Source: Caldora sp965222765 (lineage in GTDB: Bacteria; Cyanobacteriota; Cyanobacteriia; Cyanobacteriales; Coleofasciculaceae). Taken from it: a DNA stretch of 64,000 nt. Of the stretch, positions 28,423 through 37,462 are shown one piece after another. Made by a program: the position numbers and the translations under genes. Below the pieces are notes generated by a model. It did no database searches. It saw only the letters and a program-made list of their open reading frames with translations, and was not told where the DNA came from. Where the stretch lies: positions 62,001 to 126,000 of the forward strand of contig CBDCVG010000045.1 in assembly GCA_965222765.1 (NCBI GenBank), given 5' to 3'. Every line of letters starts with the position of its first letter. The first letter of the stretch is position 1.

Positions 28423-28908
28423 TCAAAGTGCCGCTACCTGATGTTCTGCTGCCTGTGCTAATTCAGATGCCACACGGGCAGCATAGGGGCGAATGAACCA
28501 CCAGAGCAAGGGTGATAACCAACCCCGTAGGGTTACCGAACAGGACACATACGTACCGCAGAGGGTAGATTCAACTTGGTAAGTTACCCGATTTTCGACC
28601 CCAGGGATTGCCAACATCCGCACACTAAGTAACTCACCCGGTAGAACACGCTCAACAAAGACTCGCACTGGAATCGGTATTAAACGAGTGACCACTTGGT
28701 AAATTAAACCAGGTTTAGCAATTAAGCCTCTGGGAGCATTAGTACTTGAGAGTAGAGGATGCCAGGAGACATCAGCTAAGTTGATCAATTTTTGCCAGAG
28801 AACTTCTACCGGGGCATTACTCATGACACGATACGTCTTGAAGAGGGAAAATTTGCAGAAAATTCCCTCTTGATCGGCGGTTAACTTGAAGGAAAAATTA
28901 AGAATCAC
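28423..28908 (-). CDS. SRPBCC family protein
   Basis: 161 residues from a GTG; an ATG at 28824 would remove 28 residues but also the first beta strand (FSLFKTYRV). The pattern is that of START/polyketide-cyclase-like SRPBCC proteins: strand, APVEVLWQKLINLADVSWHP, central VYQVVTR-type strands (LIYQVVTRLIPIPVRVFVER) and a C-terminal helix (AARVASELAQAAEHQ). It probably binds a hydrophobic ligand; no ligand can be named. It is divergent from hemF across a 346-bp gap. Confidence 0.75.
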   Translation of the reverse strand: MILNFSFKLTADQEGIFCKFSLFKTYRVMSNAPVEVLWQKLINLADVSWHPLLSSTNAPRGLIAKPGLIYQVVTRLIPIPVRVFVERVLPGELLSVRMLAIPGVENRVTYQVESTLCGTYVSCSVTLRGWLSPLLWWFIRPYAARVASELAQAAEHQVAAL

Positions 28909-29254
28909 TATACCGCTCCCACAGCAACGCTCAGGTAAACTTTTACCCTAAGAGGCAAATGACGTTGCCGGTAAAATCCCTCTAACTAGGATATAACTGC
29001 AACTCCCATTAGAACAATTCATCTTAACGAACCAATTCGAGATACTCTAGAAAAGTACAGGAACAGTTTGCCCATTAGTGGTCGTCTTAATTTTGGTAGT
29101 CGAGTGCTACCTAATAGCCGATAGCAGATGCTGCAAGTAGGTTGCGGTTAAAAATAGCCTCACCCTTTTTTTAAGTAGATTTATTGCCTTAACCTTTGCT
29201 AAAAGTTCATGGACTGACATAATCTTTTGGGTTAACTAGATTTAATTAGAGAAT
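28909..29254. other. Divergent intergenic region upstream of hemF
   Basis: 346 bp between the SRPBCC gene and hemF. No frame or repeat stands out. It must contain the promoters of both genes; I could not place -10/-35 boxes with confidence. Confidence 0.4.
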
Positions 29255-30352
29255 ATGACAGCTTTTAAGACACCAGCAAAGACTACTACCGATTCTTTAC
29301 CTACTCCTGAATCTAAGGAGCAAGTCAAAACGACTACTACCAATCCTTTACCTCCTCCTGGATCTAGGGAGCGGGTCAAGGAGTTTATGCAACAGTTGCA
29401 AGATACAATTTGTGATGCCCTGGTAAAGCTTGATGGCACTGGCACTTTTCAGCAAGATGAGTGGGACCGTGAAGAAGGTGGTGGGGGTCGTTCCCGCGTG
29501 ATGTCTGAAGGTACAGTGTTTGAGCAGGGCGGGGTCAACTTTTCAGAAGTTTGGGGCAAGCACCTACCTCCCTCGATTTTAAAGCAGCGTCCGGAGGCAG
29601 CTGGACATGGTTTTTTTGCGACCGGCACTTCAATGGTGTTACATCCTCGTAGTCCCTACATTCCAACGGTTCACCTCAACTATCGCTACTTTGAAGCAGG
29701 TCCAGTATGGTGGTTTGGTGGGGGTGCGGATTTAACCCCTTACTATCCATTTGCTGAAGATGCAACAAATTTCCATCGCCAGTTCAAACAAGCTTGTGAT
29801 GCTCACCATCCTGAGTATTATCCTGTGTTTAAGCACTGGTGTGATGAATATTTTTATTTGAAACACCGTCAAGAAATGCGGGGTGTGGGCGGATTATTTT
29901 TTGACTATCAAGATGGCACGGGAAAATTGTATCGTGGCCCACACCAAGATAGTCCAGCAGCAGTTTATAGTGAAAAAGTGGGGTCTTTAGAACCTCGCAG
30001 TTGGGAAGAGCTATTTGCCTTCATCCAAGATTGCGGTGCAGCTTTCATACCAGCTTATGTGCCAATTGTCGAACGACGCCGAGGGATCGAGTATGGAGAA
30101 CACGAGCGCAACTTCCAACTTTATCGTCGGGGTCGTTACGTAGAATTTAACTTGGTTTATGATCGAGGTACAATATTCGGTCTGCAAACCAACGGACGTA
30201 CTGAGTCAATTTTGATGTCTCTACCTCCCTTAGTTCGTTGGGAATATGGCTACAAACCTCAACCTAATACACCCGAAGCTAAATTATATGAAACATTCCT
30301 CAAACCCCAAGACTGGGCTAACTGGAATCCTGCAACCTCAGAAAATATGTGA
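29255..30352 (+). CDS. hemF: Oxygen-dependent coproporphyrinogen III oxidase
   Basis: 365 residues. HemF signatures: GGGGRSRVMSEGTVFEQGGV, HLNYRYFEAGPVWWFGGGAD with metal-binding His, KHWCDEYFYLKHR, GVGGLFFDYQDG, and YVEFNLVYDRGTIFGLQTNG. It converts coproporphyrinogen III to protoporphyrinogen IX in haem/chlorophyll synthesis using O2. The first ~43 residues extend beyond the enzyme core and contain a direct 51-bp duplication (29282-29332 and 29333-29383), read as TTTDSLPTPESKEQVK then TTTNPLPPPGSRERVK. Confidence 0.95.
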   Translation: MTAFKTPAKTTTDSLPTPESKEQVKTTTTNPLPPPGSRERVKEFMQQLQDTICDALVKLDGTGTFQQDEWDREEGGGGRSRVMSEGTVFEQGGVNFSEVWGKHLPPSILKQRPEAAGHGFFATGTSMVLHPRSPYIPTVHLNYRYFEAGPVWWFGGGADLTPYYPFAEDATNFHRQFKQACDAHHPEYYPVFKHWCDEYFYLKHRQEMRGVGGLFFDYQDGTGKLYRGPHQDSPAAVYSEKVGSLEPRSWEELFAFIQDCGAAFIPAYVPIVERRRGIEYGEHERNFQLYRRGRYVEFNLVYDRGTIFGLQTNGRTESILMSLPPLVRWEYGYKPQPNTPEAKLYETFLKPQDWANWNPATSENM

Positions 30353-30492
30353 GTTAGACTAACTTGAGGTGAGTAGTGAACGGAGCGCCTCCAGGGTGAT
30401 CATTGTTTAAAATTTGATTGACGCACCACCACGCAACCACCATATCGCTACTCGGGAGCTTATAGAAAAGCTGCCACTGCAAGGAGATACTG

Positions 30493-30861
30493 ATGATTCG
30501 GATCGATCAGAAAACACATACAACGCCAGATGACACAGAAGTAATTGTTTTGGCTCCAGTCGGACGCCTTGACATTACTACTGCTTGGCAATTTCGTCTG
30601 AAATTGCAAGAGTGTATTTCTAAACTCAGCCGTCATGTGGTCATTAATTTAAGTGAAGTTAACTTCATTGATAGTTCTGGACTAACATCCCTAGTGGCAG
30701 GAATGCGGGATGCTGACAAAATCAAAGGCAGCTTCCGCATTTGTAATGTCCATCCAGAAGCCAAACTGGTGTTTGAAGTTACGATGATGGACTCAGTATT
30801 TGAAATTTTTGATACTGAGGAAGACGCTTTGGAAGGGGTTCCCCGTAGTATTGCATCGTGA
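30493..30861 (+). CDS. STAS-domain anti-sigma factor antagonist
   Basis: 122 residues, preceded by a strong ribosome site (AAGGAGATACTG before ATG). A single STAS domain contains VGRLDITTAWQFRLKLQE, VINLSEVNFIDSSGLTSLV and ICNVHPEAKLVFEVT. The Ser in DSSGL is the expected phosphorylation site for a SpoIIAB/RsbW-type kinase. Such proteins release a sigma factor or other partner when dephosphorylated. No cognate kinase or phosphatase is nearby. Confidence 0.88.
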   Translation: MIRIDQKTHTTPDDTEVIVLAPVGRLDITTAWQFRLKLQECISKLSRHVVINLSEVNFIDSSGLTSLVAGMRDADKIKGSFRICNVHPEAKLVFEVTMMDSVFEIFDTEEDALEGVPRSIAS

Positions 30862-30880
30862 TTTGGTCATCTTGCTTAGT

Positions 30881-30919
30881 TGTTATTTGTTGGTAAGTTA
30901 TTTCTCAGAACAAATAACA
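30881..30919 (+). terminator. AT-rich hairpin downstream of the STAS gene
   Basis: TGTTATTTGTT (30881-30891) pairs with AACAAATAACA (30909-30919), 20 bp after the stop codon. There is no U-run, so this is a weak terminator candidate. Confidence 0.35.
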
Positions 30920-31018
30920 AACAAGCAACAACTTTCACACTGCAATTCTAGAATATTGTCTTGGCAAACTTGTCTTTAAGCGAGACAATAGTTTTACGTC
31001 CTCCTTAATGTCTGCTTT

Positions 31019-31765
31019 GTGAATAAAGTGCGCACAGTCTCGGATACCAAACGAGATTTTTACAATCGTCACACCCGTCCAGTCAACTCAATCTACCGAC
31101 GGTTTGTGGAAGAGTTAATGGTAGAAATGCATTTGCTGTCGGTCAACGTTGATTTTCGCTACGATCCCATCTATGCTTTGGGGGTAGCAACATCTTTCAG
31201 CCGCTTCATGCAGGGCTACCGACCGTCGCAAGACCAAGAATCGATTTTTGATGCTCTCTGTCAGTCAATAGGACAAGAAGCACAACAGTATCAAAAGGAT
31301 GCTGAATTGCTTAAAGGACTCTCAGGACGTATATCTGCCGATGAATTAGTATCCTGGTTTAGTTCCCCAAATCCCTTGGATGCTACTGGAGATTTTCATA
31401 CGACTGTCGCTGCGATCGCAGATAATCCTAAGTTTAAATATAGCCGCCTGTTCGCTATTGGTTTATATACGCTGCTAGAACAGGCAGACTCAGAACTGAT
31501 AAAGGACGAGAAGCGTTTGAATGAGGCACTCAAACAAATTGCTCAACCTCTCAATCTCCCTGAAGAGAAGTTGCAAAAAGACTTGGAATTGTACCGCTCT
31601 AACTTAGAAAAAATGGCTCAGGCACAAAGTGTCATTGAGGATGTCATCAAAGCTGAGCGTAAAAAGCGGGAACAGCGTGCTCAGGCACAAAATCAGGCAG
31701 CAACAGAATCTATCGAGGACTCTGAGACTCCTAAAGATGAGCCTTCCTCGTCTGAAGCTTCATAA
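31019..31765 (+). CDS. thf1: Thylakoid formation protein Thf1/Psb29
   Basis: 248 residues from a GTG start. VRTVSDTKRDFYNRHTRPVN, YRRFVEELMVEMHLLSVN, YDPIYALGVATSFSRFMQGY and the helical second half match Thf1/Psb29 throughout, and length is normal. The protein is involved in photosystem II repair through FtsH in cyanobacteria and plastids. The C-terminal ~45 residues are charged coiled coil and low-complexity (EQRAQAQNQAATES). Confidence 0.93.
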   Translation: MNKVRTVSDTKRDFYNRHTRPVNSIYRRFVEELMVEMHLLSVNVDFRYDPIYALGVATSFSRFMQGYRPSQDQESIFDALCQSIGQEAQQYQKDAELLKGLSGRISADELVSWFSSPNPLDATGDFHTTVAAIADNPKFKYSRLFAIGLYTLLEQADSELIKDEKRLNEALKQIAQPLNLPEEKLQKDLELYRSNLEKMAQAQSVIEDVIKAERKKREQRAQAQNQAATESIEDSETPKDEPSSSEAS

Positions 31766-31769
31766 GGGA

Positions 31770-31807
31770 ATTGGGAATTGAGAATTGAGAATTGAGAATT
31801 GAGAATT
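31770..31807. repeat. Heptameric STRR
   Basis: GAATTGA units repeated about five times directly after thf1. It is one of many 7-bp arrays in this window (others near 28388, 50740, 55485 and 62060). Confidence 0.7.
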
Positions 31808-31892
31808 GAATTCAACCTTCCTCATCTCCTGTTCCCAATTCCTATTAGGGCTTGAAATTTTCAGTTCTAACCTTTACTGAACAAGGATTGCC

Positions 31893-34160
31893 TCAAAAGT
31901 TCAAAATGTTCTGAATATTGTCCAGAATCTCATCAAGTTCAACGTTGAAATGAGTCTTGAGGAACTCCATTAATCCGGTCCCTCGCTGGAGAATTGTGGG
32001 TAAGGCATCTAAAGCATTCTCTGCCATTTCTTGTAAGTTAGAGTTATTACGATCTATTCCTAACTTACCGATGGTATCTAAGTGTTTTAGTGCCTTCTTT
32101 TGCTCCTTCTCACTCAAGCCAGAATCTTGAGATGCGATCGCAGTTTGTAGCTGTTTGAGTAAATCTTCTAGGGTTGGTGCTTCTGGTGATTCTGACTCGC
32201 TGAGCTGATTAATCGTATTGGTAACCGTACCACTGATATCACCACCAGCCACACCAGTTAGATTCTCACCAGCTACAGCCGTACTTTCACCACCAGCCAC
32301 ACCGCTGATGCTGCTACCAGTTACATTACTGATGCTGATATCGCTACTTTTGTCCGGCATAGTATCTCCTTGATGATGATAGGTTTGTGCATAAATTCCA
32401 GGACGGCTGATTGCAGCACCTACCCATTCAGAAAGTTGACGAATATGATTATCTTTTTCTACTAAACGTTGTAGTAGTGCCTCTGTTGGCAAAGCTTGTA
32501 GGGATTCATAGGTGTTAAAATACTCAGCATTCAGTCGGGAGTGATCAGCATTAGGAGTTGTTTTAGCTCTCACCAATAAATTGTCAAGGTTCTTCCCTCG
32601 CTTTTCCATTGAAACAATCTCCAGTTCCGCATCAGGATTATTTTCAGCCAACTGCTTAAAAGAAATTGCGATCGCACGAGGATCAACTCCCTGGTTATGA
32701 TAGAGGTCAAGGGTATCGAAAATCGGCTTAATAAAGTCAGCAAAATCCCCATCATTAAACTCCTCATTACAGTTATCCGGTTTGCGACAAGGGCTAGGGT
32801 CATCTTTAGTAGGTAAGCGCATGAAAACATAATCACACCTCACCCCATCCAGCTTGGTAGTACTAGTAATACCCCAGTCTTCAATAAAAGCACCAGTGAG
32901 GGTAGCTCCAGTTAAATCAGCTCCATCTAGCTGTACTTGCTTAAGCTTTGCTCTGGAGAGATTGGCATCCCGGAGATTGGTTTCGTTAAGGTTAGCCACA
33001 GTTAATGTGGCATCCGTTAAGTCAGCCCCCTGCAAAGTCCCATCCTTGAGAACTGAACCAGTAAAGTCAGCATTAACTAAATTAGCTCCTTGCAAATTAA
33101 TACCTTCCAAGTAGAGAAGGTGGTCATATTCTTTATTCTGCCCATCACCTGTAATAACCAATTCCCGCACTTCGGCATCCTGAAGATAACTCGTTCCAAG
33201 TCTAGCGAACTCAAGCCTTTTGGCTTGATACCAAAGGGTACGGATGAGGATAGCTCCTCTGAAATCTGTACTCTTGAGTCTGGTTGCTGTAAAGTTAGCA
33301 TCAGTCAAGTCAGTGTTCCTAAAACTGGTTCCTCCTGTTGCTGCAAAGGCAACAGCAATTTTCCGAACTAGGCTGTGCTTCTCATCTCCACCATTAGCTT
33401 GCCAACCAATGTAACTTCCTAGCAATACTGCTGCCACAGCTACACCACCAGCTATTGCTCTACTCTCCCAGGAGTCAACAGCACTTAGAGCATCAAGCAT
33501 AGCCCCCTCCAGCTTTTTATCTCCAACTAAAGTTCTGGCTGCTGCCATAGCTGCTACCGTTATACCTACAGCAGCAACAAACGCCCCAGATATGACTCTG
33601 GCTACCAAGATAGTTAAGGTTATTATTACAGCCAAAGCTCCTGCTACAACGATAAAAATGGCTACAGCCGCCGACCCGGCTCCAACTCCCCTCACTGTCC
33701 CAGAAAAAATTCCACCTATAGCTACAGCTGTAGCCAGAGATAAAGCTACGGTAGTTAGAGCAGGTATATATCCCTGTCGAATACTCAAAATAAAGAAAGC
33801 AGCTAATGCTACAAAGACAATCACACCCAGAGCAATAGGATGAGTTTTTTGAATGAATGCAGGCTGTAGCATACCAGAAGCAAGAAGACCAGCTAACCCA
33901 GATGCTGCTCCTAATAGCACCGACACCAGAAGTGACACCGCTACCAAGAAAACTGCCCAACGCCTCTGCAATCCCGCCTTCGCTCCACAGAACTTTGCAC
34001 CTCTGAGGTAGGCATTAGTAAAGTTAGCCCCTCGGATATCCGCCTCACTAAAATCTGCATCAGCGAGGTTCATACCCTTAAAAGACTCACCTCTGAGACA
34101 TTCACCGCTGAAGTCTCTTCTACCGTTGTTATATCTATTGAGAACCTCACTAGCTTTCAT
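31893..34160 (-). CDS. Pentapeptide-repeat protein with embedded multi-helix membrane domain
   Basis: About 755 residues from ATG 34160 (MKASEVLNRYNNGRRDFSG, a typical pentapeptide-protein start); a start at 34217 is possible. Order: pentapeptides (about 12-62; FKGMNLADADFSEADIRGAN), six or more hydrophobic Ala/Gly/Val-rich segments (about 65-260), a second pentapeptide block (about 280-440; TDLTDANFTATRLKSTDF), a mixed region, a Ser/Gly-rich stretch (SNVTGSSISGVAGGESTAVA, about 610-650) and a helical C-terminus (KQLQTAIASQDSGLSEKEQK). The N-terminal quadrilateral helix seems split by the membrane domain. The Gly-rich plus helical tail recurs in cyanobacterial effector-like proteins. Function unknown. 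Confidence 0.8.
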   Translation of the reverse strand: MKASEVLNRYNNGRRDFSGECLRGESFKGMNLADADFSEADIRGANFTNAYLRGAKFCGAKAGLQRRWAVFLVAVSLLVSVLLGAASGLAGLLASGMLQPAFIQKTHPIALGVIVFVALAAFFILSIRQGYIPALTTVALSLATAVAIGGIFSGTVRGVGAGSAAVAIFIVVAGALAVIITLTILVARVISGAFVAAVGITVAAMAAARTLVGDKKLEGAMLDALSAVDSWESRAIAGGVAVAAVLLGSYIGWQANGGDEKHSLVRKIAVAFAATGGTSFRNTDLTDANFTATRLKSTDFRGAILIRTLWYQAKRLEFARLGTSYLQDAEVRELVITGDGQNKEYDHLLYLEGINLQGANLVNADFTGSVLKDGTLQGADLTDATLTVANLNETNLRDANLSRAKLKQVQLDGADLTGATLTGAFIEDWGITSTTKLDGVRCDYVFMRLPTKDDPSPCRKPDNCNEEFNDGDFADFIKPIFDTLDLYHNQGVDPRAIAISFKQLAENNPDAELEIVSMEKRGKNLDNLLVRAKTTPNADHSRLNAEYFNTYESLQALPTEALLQRLVEKDNHIRQLSEWVGAAISRPGIYAQTYHHQGDTMPDKSSDISISNVTGSSISGVAGGESTAVAGENLTGVAGGDISGTVTNTINQLSESESPEAPTLEDLLKQLQTAIASQDSGLSEKEQKKALKHLDTIGKLGIDRNNSNLQEMAENALDALPTILQRGTGLMEFLKTHFNVELDEILDNIQNILNF

Positions 34161-34267
34161 TGGGATGTTGTCCGGAACACGACGCACCCCCTTAACTACG
34201 ACTGAAGAGTTACACATTCCGGAAGAATAGGAGTGTTGGTGAAAATTATAGTGAAAATCATCATAAC

Positions 34268-34365
34268 TAGTGGCGCGACTAAAACTGTAGGTTGGGTGGA
34301 ACGAAGTGAAACCTAACGGAATATGCCAGGAGTGTTGGGTTACGCTATCGCTTCACCCAACCTAC
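34268..34365. repeat. Dispersed palindromic repeat B, copy 2
   Basis: TAGTGGCGCGACTAAAACTG, then inverted arms GTAGGTTGGGTGGA and CTTCACCCAACCTAC. It matches copy 1 at 408-509. Confidence 0.7.
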
Positions 34366-34429
34366 TGGTGCGACACAGCTAATTTGTTAGTTTAGATTTT
34401 GGGAGTGCGAGCGTCTCGCTCGCTAGATG

Positions 34430-34533
34430 TATAGCGCTACGCACACACATTAGGACGATATTTTTCTCTGTGTTCCTCTGTGCCTGGAGTGGTGAACTTC
34501 CTAAATGTCCTAACCAAAATGCGTAGTGCTATA
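34430..34533. mobile_element. Small inverted-repeat element
   Basis: TATAGCGCTACGCA (34430-34443) and TGCGTAGTGCTATA (34520-34533) are inverted ends. The pairing resumes at ATTAGGAC / GTCCTAA inside. About 100 bp, no coding capacity. Confidence 0.55.
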
Positions 34534-34616
34534 AAATGCGAGCAAGATCAGAGGTGAAACGCGAGCAAGATGCTCACACTACTCTCTATCCCATCATTTG
34601 AGGCGTGCCACGGCAC

Positions 34617-34731
34617 TAAGACTTACACACTCAAGTGTCATGCTGAGGTGATAGTGAAGCATCTCAGCAGTCTGGAGATCCTTTGCTACCGCTGTTGGAT
34701 GACATAATTCCGTGACGGTGCGTAAGCCCTA
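34617..34731. mobile_element. MITE-like dispersed repeat A, copy 2 (both ends present)
   Basis: Starts TAAGACTTACACAC and ends GTGCGTAAGCCCTA, inverted ends of about 14 bp. The interior has GTCATGCTGAGGTGATAG and GGAGATCCTTTGC, the same internal palindromes as the other copies. With 34268 and 34430 it fills the 640-bp gap between the pentapeptide gene and the helicase. Confidence 0.65.
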
Positions 34732-34857
34732 ATAATTTTAGGGACTCTTGCATTTTGGTGACAATTTAAGTATTTGGAATAGACCAAACGCCCTAATCAA
34801 ACTATTTGTCTCTACAACTCTGTACAATAACTGCGGGACGGTAACAAGAATAAGCTA

Positions 34858-36420
34858 ATGTCGCGTACCCCCAAGTTAACTTTTGATCGGGGCACTCTAA
34901 TCTTGCATCCACCGCCTAGAGGGAAAAGCTGGGTGGATTATGCCACTTGGGATGACAGGGTAGAGAAGTTTCGCATACCTGGTATTTACTACCGCCCTTT
35001 GGTAGAAACATTACAGGCAGAAGGAACTCCCTTTAATGATGAGGCGAAGGAATTTTCTCAGCTGGAACTAGTACCCAGCTTTGAGATGGAACCTTACCTC
35101 CACCAGCAAGAAGCACTAGAGAGTTGGAAGCAGGGGGGACGTAAGGGAGTAGTAGTATTGCCTACGGCTGCGGGTAAAACTTACTTAGCACAACTAGCAA
35201 TGCAATCGACGCCTCGCAGTACTTTGATTGTGGTGCCAACCTTGGATTTGATGCATCAGTGGTATGCTCAGCTGGAGGCAGCATTTCCGGATGTTGAGGT
35301 AGGATTACTCGGAGGAGGTTCCCGTGATCGCACACCGATCCTAATCTCTACTTATGATAGTGCTGCTATCAATGCTGAATCCTTGGGTAATCTCTACGGA
35401 CTATTGATTTGTGATGAGTGTCACCACTTACCTACAGACTTTTATAAAGTAATTGCTGAATATGCGATCGCTCCCTACCGCCTCGGACTTACTGCTACCC
35501 CGGATCGCTCTGATGGACGTCATCATGAACTAGAGACTCTGATTGGTCCGGAAGTCTACCGTAAAACGGCCGAAGAACTTGCCGGTTTGGCCCTAGCTGA
35601 GCATAAAGTTGTTCAGATTAAGGTTAAACTCTCCCAAACAGAACGCGATCGCTATAATGCTGCTATCAAACTACGCAATGAGTTCTTGAGATCTGCCAAA
35701 ATCTACTTAGGTAGTATGGAAGGTTGGCAACAGTTTGTCATGGCAAGCGCTAAATCTCAAGCGGGACGCCGTGCGATGCTGGCTCACCGGGAAGCGAAAG
35801 AAATTGCTCTGTGTACAGAAGGCAAGCTGCGGATACTTACAGAGTTACTTGCCCAACATTACCCAGAACGCATCCTGATTTTCACTAACGACAACGCCAC
35901 TGTCTATCGTATCTCCCTAGAGTTACTGATTCCTGCAATTACCCATCAAACTCCCGTCAAGGAACGTCACGACATCCTCACTCGCTTTCGTGAAGGAGAA
36001 TACAACACCCTTGTAGCCTCTCATGTCCTTAACGAAGGAGTGGATGTACCCGATGCTCGTGTGGCGATTATCTTATCAGGTACAGGTTCGGGTCGCGAGT
36101 ATATTCAGCGCTTGGGTAGAGTTTTACGCAAGGGTACAGAGCAAAATAAAATTGCCATTCTCTATGAAGTAGTGGCAGAAGACACCAGTGAAGAACGTAC
36201 TTCTGAGCGACGGCGTGGAGCAGGAGGTAGGAAGGAAGCACCACCGGGCAAACCAGTAGAAAAGCCGAAACTGAAGCACCGACAGCTGGAAATTGTACCT
36301 TCTAAACCTTATGAGGTGAAGCCTAAATCTACCCCTAAGGCAGCGGAGTCAACAGCAAAGTGGGGAGAAAAGGGTGCAGAGGAAAAGGGTGCAGAGGAAA
36401 AGAAGGACGGGGAGTCGTGA
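34858..36420 (+). CDS. XPB/Rad25-like superfamily 2 helicase
   Basis: 520 residues. An N-terminal damage-recognition-like region (1-75) precedes helicase motifs: VLPTAAGKT (I, about 98-106), DECHH (II), GLTATPDRSDG (III with following insert), a second RecA domain with ILIFTNDNATVYR, ASHVLNEGVDVPDA and QRLGRVLRKG (VI). This matches prokaryotic XPB proteins, which unwind DNA in repair or transcription and often pair with a Bax1-type nuclease; none is adjacent here. The last ~35 residues are Lys/Glu/Gly-rich and partly encoded by a repeated GGGTGCAGAGGAAAA unit. Confidence 0.88.
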   Translation: MSRTPKLTFDRGTLILHPPPRGKSWVDYATWDDRVEKFRIPGIYYRPLVETLQAEGTPFNDEAKEFSQLELVPSFEMEPYLHQQEALESWKQGGRKGVVVLPTAAGKTYLAQLAMQSTPRSTLIVVPTLDLMHQWYAQLEAAFPDVEVGLLGGGSRDRTPILISTYDSAAINAESLGNLYGLLICDECHHLPTDFYKVIAEYAIAPYRLGLTATPDRSDGRHHELETLIGPEVYRKTAEELAGLALAEHKVVQIKVKLSQTERDRYNAAIKLRNEFLRSAKIYLGSMEGWQQFVMASAKSQAGRRAMLAHREAKEIALCTEGKLRILTELLAQHYPERILIFTNDNATVYRISLELLIPAITHQTPVKERHDILTRFREGEYNTLVASHVLNEGVDVPDARVAIILSGTGSGREYIQRLGRVLRKGTEQNKIAILYEVVAEDTSEERTSERRRGAGGRKEAPPGKPVEKPKLKHRQLEIVPSKPYEVKPKSTPKAAESTAKWGEKGAEEKGAEEKKDGES

Positions 36421-36647
36421 AACCCAAGAGCTTCATTAGAGCTGTCCAGAAAAATATCAAGAATTTATACTTATCAGCGTAATTGGTCAAAAAATCATTG
36501 AAAGCACTGTATTGTATAGCTTTTACACGCATACAGCAAACCCTAGTTAGAAAAACGGGGTAGAACTAGCGAAGGTGACATTGGGGGCAATTTAGCTTAA
36601 AACTATTACTCTGCCCCTTGGGTTCTAAACTTTATTCTTAACCGTTA

Positions 36648-37439
36648 ATGTTCTTATTCCTTTCTAAACTGCTACCCATATTCCTGTACCCCTTAGGATT
36701 AGCTTGTCTGCTGATGGTGGTGGCTTTAATACAGTGGTGGAGACGCTCTCGTTGGGTACCAATACCAATATCTTTGGCATTAGTACTATTGTTGGTGACG
36801 AGTAATAGTTTTGTCGCTAATCGTTTAGTGCAAGAGCTGGAATGGCAGCATATCCCCAAAACAGAATTACCAACAGCACAGGCAATTGTCATTTTGGGAG
36901 GTGTAACTAGATCTGTTGCTAAACCACGACAGGAAGTAGATTTAAGGGAACAAGGCGATCGCATTTTATCTGGAGCACAGCTGTATCGTCAAGGTAAAGC
37001 GCCCTTAGTCATTGCTTCTGGGGGACGCATTGCTTGGCGCAGTGGTGGCGCTCCGGAGTCTGCCGACATGGCAGAGATTCTCAAATTTATGGGTGTTCCT
37101 GAATCTGCTATTTTGCAAGATCCCGAATCCCTCAATACCTACGAAAATGCTGTCAATGTGAAGCAAATTTTAGATGAAAGAGGTATTAGCTCGGTATTAC
37201 TAGTAACCTCAGCCATGCATATGCCACGAGCACTCAAGGTTTTCCAGCGTCAAGGAATTGAAGCCATCCCAGCACCCACAGACTTTCTCGTAAGTGAACT
37301 GGAATTGCAGGAACCAAGCATTAGTTCCCAAGCAACCCTGCTGAGCCTGCTACCAAGTGCTGATCAATTAGATAAAACTACCCGTGTTATTAAAGAATAC
37401 ATTGGTATAGTAGTTTATCGCCTCCGAGGCTGGCTTTAG
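36648..37439 (+). CDS. YdcF/ElyC-like DUF218 membrane protein
   Basis: 263 residues. Two N-terminal membrane helices (about 5-30 and 38-55) precede a DUF218 domain: AIVILGGVTRS, DRILSGAQLYRQGKAPLVIA, NTYENAVNVKQIL and LLVTSAMHMPRALKVFQRQG. ElyC/SanA relatives act in envelope and peptidoglycan-precursor homeostasis. The arrangement of two helices plus the periplasmic DUF218 domain fits ElyC, but the substrate is unknown. Confidence 0.85.
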   Translation: MFLFLSKLLPIFLYPLGLACLLMVVALIQWWRRSRWVPIPISLALVLLLVTSNSFVANRLVQELEWQHIPKTELPTAQAIVILGGVTRSVAKPRQEVDLREQGDRILSGAQLYRQGKAPLVIASGGRIAWRSGGAPESADMAEILKFMGVPESAILQDPESLNTYENAVNVKQILDERGISSVLLVTSAMHMPRALKVFQRQGIEAIPAPTDFLVSELELQEPSISSQATLLSLLPSADQLDKTTRVIKEYIGIVVYRLRGWL

Positions 37440-37462
37440 AGCAATAAGGCAAATGTTTCCAG

